Positions 1-7,264 are shown, numbered from the stretch's first letter. The stretch is 12,805 nt of DNA from Limnohabitans sp. Rim8 (GCA_945877725.1 CAMDXR010000052.1:1-12805); one strand, 5' to 3'. The notes: generated by a model from the letters alone, not told the origin. A program made the numbers and translations.

Positions 1-260
1 AGTGTGACTTTGCCCACAGACTCCGGGTAAGCAACGGCCAATTCAGCGGACACGGCCTCAAGTTTGTCAAGCTTGCGGCCTACCAGTGCCAAACGTGCGC
101 CAAGACTTGCCAACTCATGCGCTGTGCAGCGGCCCAGACCACTCCCTCCACCAGTGACAACAATGGTCTGTCCATCGAACAAACCAGGTCGGAAAACCGA
201 ACGGTAACGCTCGGCGTTGCCTGTTCCGGGGTGGGGGGGCTGGTGAACTGCAGCATTCAT
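1..260 (-). CDS. SDR family oxidoreductase, enoyl-/dienoyl-CoA reductase-like (N-terminal part, cut by window edge)
   Basis: Only the first 86 residues are present; the gene runs off the left edge. After a proline-rich lead of about 22 residues comes FRPGLFDGQTIVVTGG, then the Rossmann cofactor motif TGGGSGLG (residues 36-43) and GRK (61-63) after the second strand. A basic residue there usually means NADP(H) is preferred. The phrase 'RPGLFxGQ...VTGGGSGxGR' resembles peroxisomal trans-2-enoyl-CoA reductase and 2,4-dienoyl-CoA reductase, so reduction of an unsaturated acyl-CoA is the best guess. The catalytic Tyr-Lys pair lies outside the window, and a 3-hydroxyacyl-CoA dehydrogenase is also possible. 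The ATG at 260 is the natural start, although no good Shine-Dalgarno precedes it. It lies 31 nt after the livK stop on the same strand, so it is probably the next gene of the operon. Confidence 0.85.
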   Translation of the reverse strand, partial: MNAAVHQPPHPGTGNAERYRSVFRPGLFDGQTIVVTGGGSGLGRCTAHELASLGARLALVGRKLDKLEAVSAELAVAYPESVGKVT

Positions 261-291
261 GGTTGGCGTCTTGAGCTTGGGGTTAGCCGGG

Positions 292-1491
292 TCAGTAGGC
301 GATGAAGTCGGTCACCGATTTGACACTGGCGTTCTTCGGATCGGTCTGGAACAACTTGATCGGCAGCACAGCCTGCGCCTTGGGGTTGTTAAACGATACG
401 GGGCCCGTCAATCCGCCGGTGCTGAAGTTGTTGAGTTTGTTCAACTCGGCCACCACACAAGTACGCGTCACGGCGGCACCGCAGCGACGAATACCTTCAG
501 CCAAAACGATCGTGCCCACATAGCCACTGACCGTGTATCGGTTGAAGTTGTCATAGTCGTCAGCGCTCAAGAACTTTTTGGCAACCTCCATCAGTTTGAT
601 ACCCGTGGGGTCGTAGTTGGATGCGTAGTAATCAGGGATAAGGTATTCAAAACCGGAGGGTGCAGCAAGTTTGACTGCGGCCGGAAGTTGCCCCGCCCAC
701 AAGGTACCGATCACTGGTTTCATGCCCAATCGCTTGAGCTCGCCCATGACCGCTGCTGACTCGGTGGTCAATGTACCCAGGTACAAAGCAGTGACACCTT
801 TTTCCTTGAGGGTCAGCACTTCAGCAGAAAAATCTTTTGCTCCGCGCTTAAATGGGATTTCGGCCACGCTGGCTACGCCATGTTGTTTGACTGCTTTCAC
901 GTAACCCGCCAACAGCGCCTTGCCAAAGTCGTCGTCCTGATAAAGGATGCCGAACTTGCCACCCTTCTGGCCCATCTTCTCGATCATGTGGTTGATCGGT
1001 ACGTAACCCGCGTAATCGTAATCCGGTCCGATCATGAACACCGTGGGACGACGTGGGTTCACCACCGCTGGGTTGGGGGCCATGTGCACGATAGTGGGAA
1101 TCTTTGCTTCTTCAATGGTGGGCAACATTGCCACCATATGGGAACTGCCTGTTGTGCCTGTCAGGGCAAAAACTTTGTCGGAGTCAATTAATTTTTTGAC
1201 CGCAGAAACAGAGCGCGCGGGCACGTAGCCATCGTCTTCGTAAATAGCGCGGAGTCTGCGGCCATTGATGCCGCCATTGGCATTGATCTCTGCAATAGCC
1301 AGCTTAGAACCCGCAGCGCCGGCCTTGCCAATCAAGGAAGCGGGGCCAGACATGGGCTGTACCTCACCCAGCAGAATTTCTGTAGCTGTGACACCCACAT
1401 CCTGTGCACTGGCGAAACCAGCACCAATGGACAGTGCAATCACGGATGTTTTCTTCAGGCCAGTGGCCAATCGACGAATTGAATTACGCAT
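292..1491 (-). CDS. livK: LIV/HAAT-family ABC transporter periplasmic substrate-binding protein
   Basis: This 399-residue protein should capture the substrate in the periplasm and deliver it to the LivHM permease. A Sec signal peptide is clear: basic start MRNSIRRL, a hydrophobic stretch to about residue 28, and a likely cut after ASA (27-29). The mature part shows Peripla_BP_6 (LivJ/LivK-like) features: 'GEVQPMSGPAS' near 42-52, 'AEINANGGINGRRL' near 67-80, YEDDGY (84-89) and TGTTGSSH (111-118). In E. coli LivJ/LivK the region matching 111-118 is a serine-rich loop that holds the amino and carboxylate groups of the amino acid. Here it differs, so the ligand should not be assumed to be leucine. 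The start is supported by AAGGAG at 1500-1505, 8 nt upstream. It is the only binding protein in the operon and follows livM after 78 nt. The symbol reflects family, not proven substrate. Confidence 0.93.
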   Translation of the reverse strand: MRNSIRRLATGLKKTSVIALSIGAGFASAQDVGVTATEILLGEVQPMSGPASLIGKAGAAGSKLAIAEINANGGINGRRLRAIYEDDGYVPARSVSAVKKLIDSDKVFALTGTTGSSHMVAMLPTIEEAKIPTIVHMAPNPAVVNPRRPTVFMIGPDYDYAGYVPINHMIEKMGQKGGKFGILYQDDDFGKALLAGYVKAVKQHGVASVAEIPFKRGAKDFSAEVLTLKEKGVTALYLGTLTTESAAVMGELKRLGMKPVIGTLWAGQLPAAVKLAAPSGFEYLIPDYYASNYDPTGIKLMEVAKKFLSADDYDNFNRYTVSGYVGTIVLAEGIRRCGAAVTRTCVVAELNKLNNFSTGGLTGPVSFNNPKAQAVLPIKLFQTDPKNASVKSVTDFIAY

Positions 1492-1499
1492 GACTGAGT

Positions 1500-1505
1500 C
1501 TCCTT
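1500..1505 (-). promoter_or_regulatory. Strong Shine-Dalgarno of livK
   Basis: On the minus strand this reads AAGGAG, 8 nt before the livK ATG at 1491. It lies in the 78-nt livM-livK gap. The binding protein therefore has an independent, strong translation start, unlike the overlapping genes upstream. That fits the usual need for excess binding protein over membrane components. Confidence 0.8.
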
Positions 1506-1561
1506 TTAAAATTGCCCGCTCCCGGGGTATTCCGGTGCAGTGCCTCTGCTGCCTTAACCTG

Positions 1562-1580
1562 TGTCGCAGTTACTGCGACA
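1562..1580. repeat. 19-nt perfect palindrome across the livM stop codon
   Basis: The sequence TGTCGCAGT-T-ACTGCGACA has two 9-nt arms that are exact reverse complements around one central base. The livM stop codon TAA (1572-1570, minus strand) sits at its centre. As RNA it can form an 8-bp stem with a 3-nt loop. No U-run follows, so it does not look like an intrinsic terminator. Likely roles are a 3'-end-protecting hairpin that separates livFG-ligase-livHM mRNA from livK mRNA, or a dyad operator for a regulator. Both are inference. Confidence 0.7.
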
Positions 1581-2616
1581 AAGGCCAATGCACCCAGAAC
1601 CTTTTCGCTTTGCGCCAGATCCCGGCCAGACCTTCTGGCTCCAAGCGCAGAAACAACAAAATCACCACGCCATACATCAGCCCCTTGATCTCGTAAATAC
1701 GATCAGCCATGAGGGTGGTAAATCGATCACCAGCGATAGAAAAACTGAAATTCAACAACTCGGGCAACAGCAAAATGAGCACGGTGCCCAGCAGTGCGCC
1801 GTGGACACGCCCCATGCCGCCAACAATGATCATGGCCAAGGCCTCAATACTGATTAGGATGCTGAAGGTATCCACGTTGATATATCGCGTTTGGAGTGCC
1901 ACCAATGACCCCGCGACCCCGGTATAAAAAGCGCTAACCATAAAAGCCAACAGCTTGTAACGCATGAGGTTAATGCCCATCGCCCGAGCAGCGATGTCAT
2001 GGTCGCGCACGGCCAACCAAGCACGGCCAATGCGGGATCGCATGATGTTCAGCGTGATCAGGATAAAGAACACCAGCATGATCAAGGCCACATAAAAGAA
2101 TGGCATATCACTCTTGATGGCGTAACCCAATATTTTCAAAGGCTCAACCGCCATTCCTTCCGAACCACGGGTGATGCTTTCGGCAAACAAAACGATGTGA
2201 CGAACGATGAAGGTGAAGGCCAGTGTGGTGATGGCCAAATACAAACCTTTGAGACGCAACGAGGGAATTCCCACCACCAGGCTGGCGAGGGCAGCCACAA
2301 GACCTGAGGCGAATATGGCCAACCACGCCGGAAAGTGGTAATCAGTGGTCAGAATGGCTTGGGAATATGCACCGATCAGCAAGAAACCAGCGTGTCCAAG
2401 CGAGATCAAGCCGGTAACCCCCGTGAGAAGGTTCAAGCCAAGAATGCCAATGGCCATGACAAAAATAACCGACAAAATATTGAGGCCATGCGACCCCAGT
2501 ATCAGCGGGGCACAAGCAACTATCAGCAAGCCCATCAAGGCCCAAGCCCAGTTGGAGGCATGTGGCGTTAATGCCACCAGCTCAGCGTAATTGGTTTTGT
2601 AGGTTTGGGTACGCAT
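1570..2616 (-). CDS. livM: LIV/HAAT-family ABC transporter permease, LivM type
   Basis: This 348-residue integral membrane protein should form the translocation channel with LivH. It has a hydrophilic N-terminus of about 24 residues and then many hydrophobic helices. Family signatures are LNLLTGVTGLISLGHAGF (61-78) in the first membrane block, and IIVGGMGRVHGALLGTV in the cytoplasmic coupling region that contacts the ATPases. Length is normal for the BPD_transp_2 LivM subfamily. It starts at ATG 2616, whose first base is the last base of the livH stop (TGATG), so translation is probably coupled to livH. The tail ends WVHWPLSQ, and its stop codon lies inside a 19-nt palindrome. The symbol reflects family membership; the cargo is unknown. 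Confidence 0.93.
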   Translation of the reverse strand: MRTQTYKTNYAELVALTPHASNWAWALMGLLIVACAPLILGSHGLNILSVIFVMAIGILGLNLLTGVTGLISLGHAGFLLIGAYSQAILTTDYHFPAWLAIFASGLVAALASLVVGIPSLRLKGLYLAITTLAFTFIVRHIVLFAESITRGSEGMAVEPLKILGYAIKSDMPFFYVALIMLVFFILITLNIMRSRIGRAWLAVRDHDIAARAMGINLMRYKLLAFMVSAFYTGVAGSLVALQTRYINVDTFSILISIEALAMIIVGGMGRVHGALLGTVLILLLPELLNFSFSIAGDRFTTLMADRIYEIKGLMYGVVILLFLRLEPEGLAGIWRKAKRFWVHWPLSQ

Positions 2617-3488
2617 CAGACACGCTCGATTTCTCGTTGACCAAAGAGGCCGTAAGGTTTGACCATCAAGACAACAATGATGAGAACGAATCCGGCAATT
2701 TCCTTTAAACCGCGCCCGAGGTAGCCACCGGCCATGTTTTCAGCCACCCCGATGACCAGGCCTCCAAAAGCCCCGCCGATCACCGAATCCAGTCCGCCCA
2801 AAATGCTGGCCGGGAATCCGCGCAGACCCATCTGGGAAATTTCCGGCTCCAAACTGAACATCAAGCAAAACGACAGTCCGGCAAAAGCCGCAAATACAGA
2901 GGAAAGTGCCCAGGATATGGCGCTGATTCGCTTCACGTTGATGCCCATCAGCAAGGCTGTTGTCTCATTATTGGATGTTGCTCGCATGGCGATACCCACC
3001 CTAGAGTGCCTAAAGAAGGCCCACATCATCAAGCACAACAAAGCCATCACAACAAGAGAGAAAATTTGACCCGGATACAGGGCGAGTTCACCGAACTTAA
3101 TCACCTCGTCCCCCAGCGGTCGCGGGTAGGCCTTTGGCTCCACACCCCAAATCAGAATGACGGCAGAACGGATCACAACAGCCAAACCGATGGTGACCAT
3201 GACACGAGAAAACATGGGCTCGCCCAACATGGGACGTATGAAGATGCGCTCAATCAACAAACCCAACAAGACCGAAATTGGAATGGTGGTCAGTAAAAGC
3301 CCTGCAAATCCCAAGCCTGGAAACTGCGCCAGGTTATAGCTGATGTAAGCAATCAACATCATGGTTTCGCCGACAGCAAAGTTCACCATGCCGGTCGCCC
3401 GATAGACGATGGCAAAACCCATGGAGATCAATCCGTACAAAGAGCCGATGACCAAGCCCGACATCAAAAGATTCAAGAAATAATTCAT
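2616..3488 (-). CDS. livH: LIV/HAAT-family ABC transporter permease, LivH type
   Basis: This 290-residue permease is the partner of LivM in the inner membrane. It opens with NLLMSGLVIGSLYGLISMGF and YRATGMVNFAVGE, the hallmark first two membrane segments of LivH proteins. Later come MRATSNNETTALLMGINV in the cytoplasmic coupling loop and GFPASILGGLDSVIGGAFGG near the end. Length matches the family (about 290-310). The ATG at 3488 overlaps the stop of the upstream acyl-CoA synthetase in an ATGA (4 nt). A strong AAGGAG at 3497-3502, inside the synthetase coding region, lies 8 nt before it. The overlap ties permease translation to the ligase, which argues that the two proteins serve one pathway. 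Confidence 0.93.
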   Translation of the reverse strand: MNYFLNLLMSGLVIGSLYGLISMGFAIVYRATGMVNFAVGETMMLIAYISYNLAQFPGLGFAGLLLTTIPISVLLGLLIERIFIRPMLGEPMFSRVMVTIGLAVVIRSAVILIWGVEPKAYPRPLGDEVIKFGELALYPGQIFSLVVMALLCLMMWAFFRHSRVGIAMRATSNNETTALLMGINVKRISAISWALSSVFAAFAGLSFCLMFSLEPEISQMGLRGFPASILGGLDSVIGGAFGGLVIGVAENMAGGYLGRGLKEIAGFVLIIVVLMVKPYGLFGQREIERV

Positions 3489-5389
3489 CCCTGCATCTCC
3501 TTGCTTTGTCCGTAAATTTCTGCGATTTCTGCCGCAAACTTTTTCTCGATCACATTGCGCCTGACCTTCATCGTGGCGGTCAACTCGCCGTCGTCATGAT
3601 CCAACTGTTTGCGCAGAATCACGAATTTGCGAATGCTCTCGACCCGGGAGAACCGCTCGTTCACTCGCTTGACATCGGTCTCAATCAACTCGCGCACAGA
3701 AGGCAAAGACGCCAATGACTCGTAAGTGGTATAGGCCAAACCACGGTCTTGGGCCCACTTGCCGACTGTGTCCAGGTCAATTTGGATCAGCGCGGAAATG
3801 AAGTTTCGGCCATCTCCCAACAAGACCGCCTCGCTGATATGAAGACTTTCCTTGAGAGAATCCTCAATCAGCGATGGCGTGATGTTTTTGCCTCCGCTGG
3901 TGATCAAAATGGCTTTTTTACGATCGAGAATTTTGACTTCACCCGTTGATTCTTCGAGCACAACAATGTCCCCGGTATGCAACCACCCCTCTGTAAAGGC
4001 CTGTGCGCTGGCCTCTTCGTTATAGAGATAGCCATTGAAGACGATCGGACCGCGCACCAACAACTCTCCGTCGTCTCCTACCTTCTGCTCAACTACCTTG
4101 GGCAGCAATGGGCCGCACCAACCCAACCGGGCATGGCCATGGATCTGACTGTGTGTCACACCGCTGGTCTCGGTCATCCCGTAGATTTGGTAAATGGGAA
4201 CACCCATGGCCCTAAAAAAGAGAATGACCGTTGGTGAAATTGAAGCGCCACCCGTCATGGCCACCCAAGTTCGATCCAAGCCCACTGAAGCCAGCAGGTT
4301 GCTGAAGACCAACCACCTCAATAAACGTGCAAGGAGTGCATCACGCCAATTGACGTACCGATCCCCATTCGCAATGGCTCTCTCAGCAATGGGCTTGGCA
4401 ATCGCCATTGATAACTCGAAGACTCGACGAACCCAAGGCCTGGCTTCTCGCGCGGAGATCAGGATTTGGTGCTGAAGTTTCTCCCAGATGCGGGGGACTC
4501 CGAAGAAATAACTGGGCCCGATTTCACGTAAATTATGGGTCACGGCATCAATGGATTCTGCGAAGTAAACCACCGAACCATAGACCAGTTGTACCACTGT
4601 AGACATGAGCCTTTCGGCAACGTGACACAAAGGCAAATAACAAACAACCGACAGCGGTTTGCCAGCATATTGCTGGACCTGTCCCAACTGCAGGGCATTG
4701 AAAAGAATACCCCGATGGGAGATCCTGGCGCCTTTGGGCATGCCGGTTGTTCCTGAGGTGTAAACAATCAATGCATCTTGCTCAGGCAGTACCCCATCAA
4801 TCAAAGCATCCAATGCACTGATCTCTGAGCCCTGCTTGGCCAGGATGCCGCCCTGCGCCAAGGCTTCTTCAAAGGACAAAAGGCACGCCTCCGAGTAGTG
4901 CCGCATGCCTTTCCAATCTACCGTCAGAACATGGCGCAAATCAGGCAACCCATCTCCCTGGCGCATGGCCTCCAAGACTTTATCGGTCTGCTCTTGGTCG
5001 CCGCAAACGGCCACCTTGGCACGGCAGTGGCGCACGATGTATTGGAGTTCCGGCCATGGGTTGGTGGGATAGATGCCCACCGTGACGCCCCCCAAAGATT
5101 GCGCTGCCAAGTCAGCATAAAACCACTCTGGCGAGCCGTCGGAGGCTATCACCAGTTTGTCACCCGGGCCGAACCCCTGTGCACGCAGATAAAGCGCAAA
5201 AGCTTGCACTTTTTGGAAATACCCCCCCCACGTTACCCCCTGCCAAACACCGCGGACCTTCTCCCGCAGCGCTATTTGGTCGGGGGTGTGCTGGGCACGA
5301 TAGCGCAGCAAACCCGGCATGGTGGCCCGGCCCTCTGCGACCCCAGGGGGCAAGCTTGCATCGGCCATAGCCTTGTCATGGGCGCTCAT
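3485..5389 (-). CDS. Long-chain-type acyl-CoA synthetase (AMP-forming) embedded in the LIV transporter operon
   Basis: This 634-residue ANL-superfamily enzyme adenylates a carboxylic acid with ATP and transfers it to CoA. Visible motifs are the phosphate loop YTSGTTGMPKG (210-220), YGMTE (403-407), HTGD (471-474), hinge DRKK (489-492) and the C-terminal lysine segment TATMKVRR, with K608 in the catalytic-lysine position. Length and 'GELTATMKVRR' fit the long-chain FACS subgroup rather than acetyl-CoA synthetase. The reading frame stays open 40 codons further upstream, but I chose ATG 5389 because the extra stretch overlaps livG and is low-complexity. The ATG also overlaps the livG stop as ATGA. 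There is no signal peptide, so the enzyme is cytoplasmic or peripheral. Its place between livG and livH suggests it activates the cargo as it is imported. Substrate is not predictable from motifs; fatty, terpenoid or aryl-alkyl acids are candidates. Confidence 0.92.
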   Translation of the reverse strand: MSAHDKAMADASLPPGVAEGRATMPGLLRYRAQHTPDQIALREKVRGVWQGVTWGGYFQKVQAFALYLRAQGFGPGDKLVIASDGSPEWFYADLAAQSLGGVTVGIYPTNPWPELQYIVRHCRAKVAVCGDQEQTDKVLEAMRQGDGLPDLRHVLTVDWKGMRHYSEACLLSFEEALAQGGILAKQGSEISALDALIDGVLPEQDALIVYTSGTTGMPKGARISHRGILFNALQLGQVQQYAGKPLSVVCYLPLCHVAERLMSTVVQLVYGSVVYFAESIDAVTHNLREIGPSYFFGVPRIWEKLQHQILISAREARPWVRRVFELSMAIAKPIAERAIANGDRYVNWRDALLARLLRWLVFSNLLASVGLDRTWVAMTGGASISPTVILFFRAMGVPIYQIYGMTETSGVTHSQIHGHARLGWCGPLLPKVVEQKVGDDGELLVRGPIVFNGYLYNEEASAQAFTEGWLHTGDIVVLEESTGEVKILDRKKAILITSGGKNITPSLIEDSLKESLHISEAVLLGDGRNFISALIQIDLDTVGKWAQDRGLAYTTYESLASLPSVRELIETDVKRVNERFSRVESIRKFVILRKQLDHDDGELTATMKVRRNVIEKKFAAEIAEIYGQSKEMQG

Positions 5390-6189
5390 GGTTTGCCCCC
5401 GTTGACCGCGGAGTCGGACAGGCCAAGGTAGGCCGCCACCACCGCCGGGTTGGCAGACACTTCTGCAGGCGTTCCATCGGCAATCTTTCGACCAAAATTG
5501 AGCACACAAACATGGTCTGATATGTCCATCACAATGCCCATATCGTGTTCAATCATGACCACAGTGATGCCTCGCTCCTCCCGGATATCCAGAATAAAGC
5601 GCGCAATGTCCTCGGTCTCCTCTTGGTTCATCCCCGAGACCATCTCGTCCAGCATCAAAAGGCGCGGACGCATGGCCAGTGCACGACCCAATTCCACACG
5701 TTTTTGCAATCCATAGGAGAGCGTTCCCACTGGCAAATCCCGGATGGTTTCAATTTCAAGAAACTCGACAATTTCCTCTGCCGCCTCGCGGGCAGCCACC
5801 TCGGCTTTGCGTGTTGGCCCCCAAAACATAGCCGCCCCCAAGATACCGGTACGCAGATGCGCGTGCATTCCGGTCAAGATGTTGTCGATGACCGTTTCGT
5901 GCTTAAAAACGGCCAAATTCTGAAAGGTTCGTGCGATGCCCAACCCGGATAAAGCATGCGCAGGCTTTCCGGTGATGTCGTCGCCGTTGAATTTGATGCG
6001 TCCGGTGGTGGGGGGCAAGAGACAAGAGGCCATGTTGAACAAGGTTGTCTTACCCGCACCATTGGGGCCGATGACGCTGTAAATCTGCCCGGGCATGACC
6101 CGCAAATTCACATCCAACAACGCATCCAGCCCCCCAAAACGCTTGGATATGTTCGTCATTTCCAGCAAGGGTTCAGTTTGAACCATCAT
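5386..6189 (-). CDS. livG: LIV/HAAT-family ABC transporter ATPase, LivG type
   Basis: This 267-residue ATPase powers import by pairing with LivF under the LivHM permease. Motifs are Walker A GPNGAGKT (41-48), Q-loop Gln90 in ARTFQNLAVF, a signature-like LSYGLQKR (157-164), Walker B LLMLDE (177-182) and switch His215 in IEHDMG. Two positions depart from the usual LivG pattern: LSYGQQRR is read as LSYGLQKR, and DEP as DEM (D-loop region DEMVSGMN). Such variants occur in LivG homologues, so activity is still expected. A GTG at 6198 would add three residues, but ATG 6189 is chosen. It makes an ATGA overlap with the livF stop and has AAGGTGG 5 nt upstream; the GTG lies within that ribosome site. 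An ATG at 6186 is an equally readable alternative. Confidence 0.93.
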   Translation of the reverse strand: MMVQTEPLLEMTNISKRFGGLDALLDVNLRVMPGQIYSVIGPNGAGKTTLFNMASCLLPPTTGRIKFNGDDITGKPAHALSGLGIARTFQNLAVFKHETVIDNILTGMHAHLRTGILGAAMFWGPTRKAEVAAREAAEEIVEFLEIETIRDLPVGTLSYGLQKRVELGRALAMRPRLLMLDEMVSGMNQEETEDIARFILDIREERGITVVMIEHDMGIVMDISDHVCVLNFGRKIADGTPAEVSANPAVVAAYLGLSDSAVNGGKP

Positions 6190-6980
6190 GAAAGCCACCT
6201 TTTGCGTCGCTTGTAATGTTTGACTTCACGCATGCTGCGGCGCTCCTGGCCCCCCGCCTGTACACCCAGGTAGAACTCTTTAACGTCATCGTTGGAGAGG
6301 AGCTTTTCAGGTTCACCATCCAGCACAACGCGCCCACGCTCCATGATGTAACCGTAGTTGGCCACCGAAAGTGCCAGTTGTGCGTTCTGCTCTACCAGTA
6401 AAACCGTCAGGCCTTGGTCGTCGCGCAGACGCCTGACGGCCTCAAAAATCTCGGCAATAATTTGTGGCGCAAGACCAAGCGAGGGCTCATCGAGTAACAG
6501 TAACTTCGGTTTGGCCATCAACGCTCGGCCAATGGCGACCATTTGCTGTTGCCCCCCAGAAAGGTATCCGGAGACACGATCTCGGTGTTGTTTCACATCA
6601 GGAAAAAGTTCAAAAACTTCATCTAGAGAGGCCGCTATTTCGCCTGTCGGACGGGAATAGCCCCCCATCAGCAGGTTCTCTTCGACCGTCAATTTGTCGA
6701 ACAGTCGCCTCCCCTCAGGCACCTGAACAATGCCTCGACGGACGATTTCATGCGGCGCAAATCCGGTGAGATCAGCCCCCAAATGATGAAGGGTGCCGCC
6801 CACGATCTCTCCATCTTCCGGATACAAAACTCCGCAAATTGACTTGAGCACAGTGGACTTTCCTGCGCCGTTGCTCCCCAACAAAGCCACGATTTGCCCA
6901 GGGCGCACCTCAAGCGACACATCGCGCAAGGCCTCGACGGCGCGATCGTAGAAGACCTGAAGGTTGGTGATGGTTAGCAT
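6186..6980 (-). CDS. livF: LIV/HAAT-family ABC transporter ATPase, LivF type
   Basis: This 264-residue ATPase is the first gene of the minus-strand operon. Motifs are Walker A GSNGAGKS (35-42), the Q-loop region GIVQVPEGRRLF (83-94) typical of LivF, signature YLSGGQQQ (139-146), Walker B LLLLDEP (160-166) and VEQNA (196-200). A glutamine replaces the switch histidine in that last motif, as is normal for LivF. The last 20 residues form a very basic tail (MREVKHYKRRKRWLS at the end) beyond the usual LivF core. This tail resembles LivF copies of ligase-containing LIV operons in Burkholderiales, recalled from family knowledge and not checked. No Shine-Dalgarno is evident before ATG 6980, and a candidate promoter starts only about 20 nt upstream. 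Its stop overlaps the livG start by 4 nt. Confidence 0.93.
   Translation of the reverse strand: MLTITNLQVFYDRAVEALRDVSLEVRPGQIVALLGSNGAGKSTVLKSICGVLYPEDGEIVGGTLHHLGADLTGFAPHEIVRRGIVQVPEGRRLFDKLTVEENLLMGGYSRPTGEIAASLDEVFELFPDVKQHRDRVSGYLSGGQQQMVAIGRALMAKPKLLLLDEPSLGLAPQIIAEIFEAVRRLRDDQGLTVLLVEQNAQLALSVANYGYIMERGRVVLDGEPEKLLSNDDVKEFYLGVQAGGQERRSMREVKHYKRRKRWLS
6195..6201 (-). promoter_or_regulatory. Shine-Dalgarno that decides the livG start
   Basis: On the minus strand this reads AAGGTGG, one mismatch from AAGGAGG. It lies 5 nt before ATG 6189 and 8 nt before ATG 6186. The upstream GTG (6198-6196) is part of this site and has no ribosome-binding sequence of its own, so it is unlikely to be the start. 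Confidence 0.65.
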
Positions 6981-7007
6981 TTTGTTCGACAGGTGTTGGA
7001 CGGTCTC

Positions 7008-7037
7008 ATTTTAGAAATCAGCCCGCGAATAAGTCAA
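7008..7037 (-). promoter_or_regulatory. Candidate sigma70 promoter of the liv operon
   Basis: Reading the minus strand, TTGACT (7037-7032, 5/6 match to TTGACA) is followed after 18 nt by TAAAAT (7013-7008, 5/6 match to TATAAT). Transcription would start near 7001, leaving a leader of only about 20 nt before livF. This fits the absence of a clear Shine-Dalgarno there. Prediction by eye only. Confidence 0.5.
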
Positions 7038-7065
7038 TTAAATAAACTGGACTCAAAAATTAAAA

Positions 7066-7088
7066 AAGTTCAAAAATCCCAAGTTCAA
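7066..7088. repeat. Tandem AAGTTCAA direct repeat in the divergent promoter region
   Basis: Two identical 8-mers (7066-7073 and 7081-7088) are separated by 7 nt, giving a 15-nt period. They lie upstream of both predicted promoters. Direct repeats in such a place can bind a regulator, but in AT-rich DNA a chance match is also credible. Confidence 0.4.
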
Positions 7089-7173
7089 TAACAAAAAAAT
7101 ACCATAACCTATTGATTTAATTAAGTAAAAATTATTTTGTAGGTGTATTCCCTTGTGTACCTCAAAAAATTTT

Positions 7174-7203
7174 ATGACATAGTCACGTTTGATCTTGTAA
7201 AAA
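7174..7203 (+). promoter_or_regulatory. Weak candidate promoter of the acyl-CoA dehydrogenase operon
   Basis: ATGACA (7174-7179, 5/6 match to the -35 consensus) is followed after 18 nt by TAAAAA (7198-7203, 4/6 match to the -10). A start near 7210 would give a leader of about 55 nt before GTG 7265. The match is modest and the AT-rich setting raises the chance of a false hit. Confidence 0.3.
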
Positions 7204-7250
7204 TTTGAGTGCTCTTCAATAAACAATGGGATTTTCCATTGTCACTTCAA

Positions 7251-7256
7251 AAGGAG
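7251..7256 (+). promoter_or_regulatory. Shine-Dalgarno that decides the acyl-CoA dehydrogenase start
   Basis: AAGGAG lies 8 nt before GTG 7265. The upstream in-frame ATG at 7226 has no ribosome-binding sequence and would translate straight through this site, so GTG 7265 is the preferred start. Confidence 0.75.
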
Positions 7257-7264
7257 ATTTCCCC

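Larger units (their letters stand above)
6981..7264. other. AT-rich divergent intergenic region between the liv operon and the acyl-CoA dehydrogenase operon
   Basis: No gene is seen here; the short frame opening at ATG 7226 belongs to the dehydrogenase reading frame. The stretch 7021-7210 is far richer in A and T than the flanking genes. It carries two direct copies of AAGTTCAA (7066-7073 and 7081-7088, 15 nt apart) and the related strings CTCAAAAATT (7052-7061) and CTCAAAAAATT (7161-7171). It probably holds both promoters and any shared regulator site. No regulator gene is present in the window. Confidence 0.7.

Noticed and set aside
259..759. Open frames opposite livK, including a 166-codon one
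   Set aside because: They are antisense shadows of a clear coding gene; the residue content is not protein-like and no ribosome site is seen.
5219..5240. Run of eight C (G on the coding strand) in the acyl-CoA synthetase as a possible frameshift or phase-variation tract
   Set aside because: The frame is intact on both sides and the translation (GVTWGGYF) is normal for the family.
5390..5509. Upstream extension of the acyl-CoA synthetase by 40 residues
   Set aside because: It lies inside livG, is glycine- and arginine-rich low-complexity sequence, and the ATGA overlap at 5389 matches the other junctions of the operon.
7226..7264. ATG 7226 as start of the acyl-CoA dehydrogenase
   Set aside because: It has no ribosome site and would read through the AAGGAG at 7251; GTG 7265 has ideal spacing.
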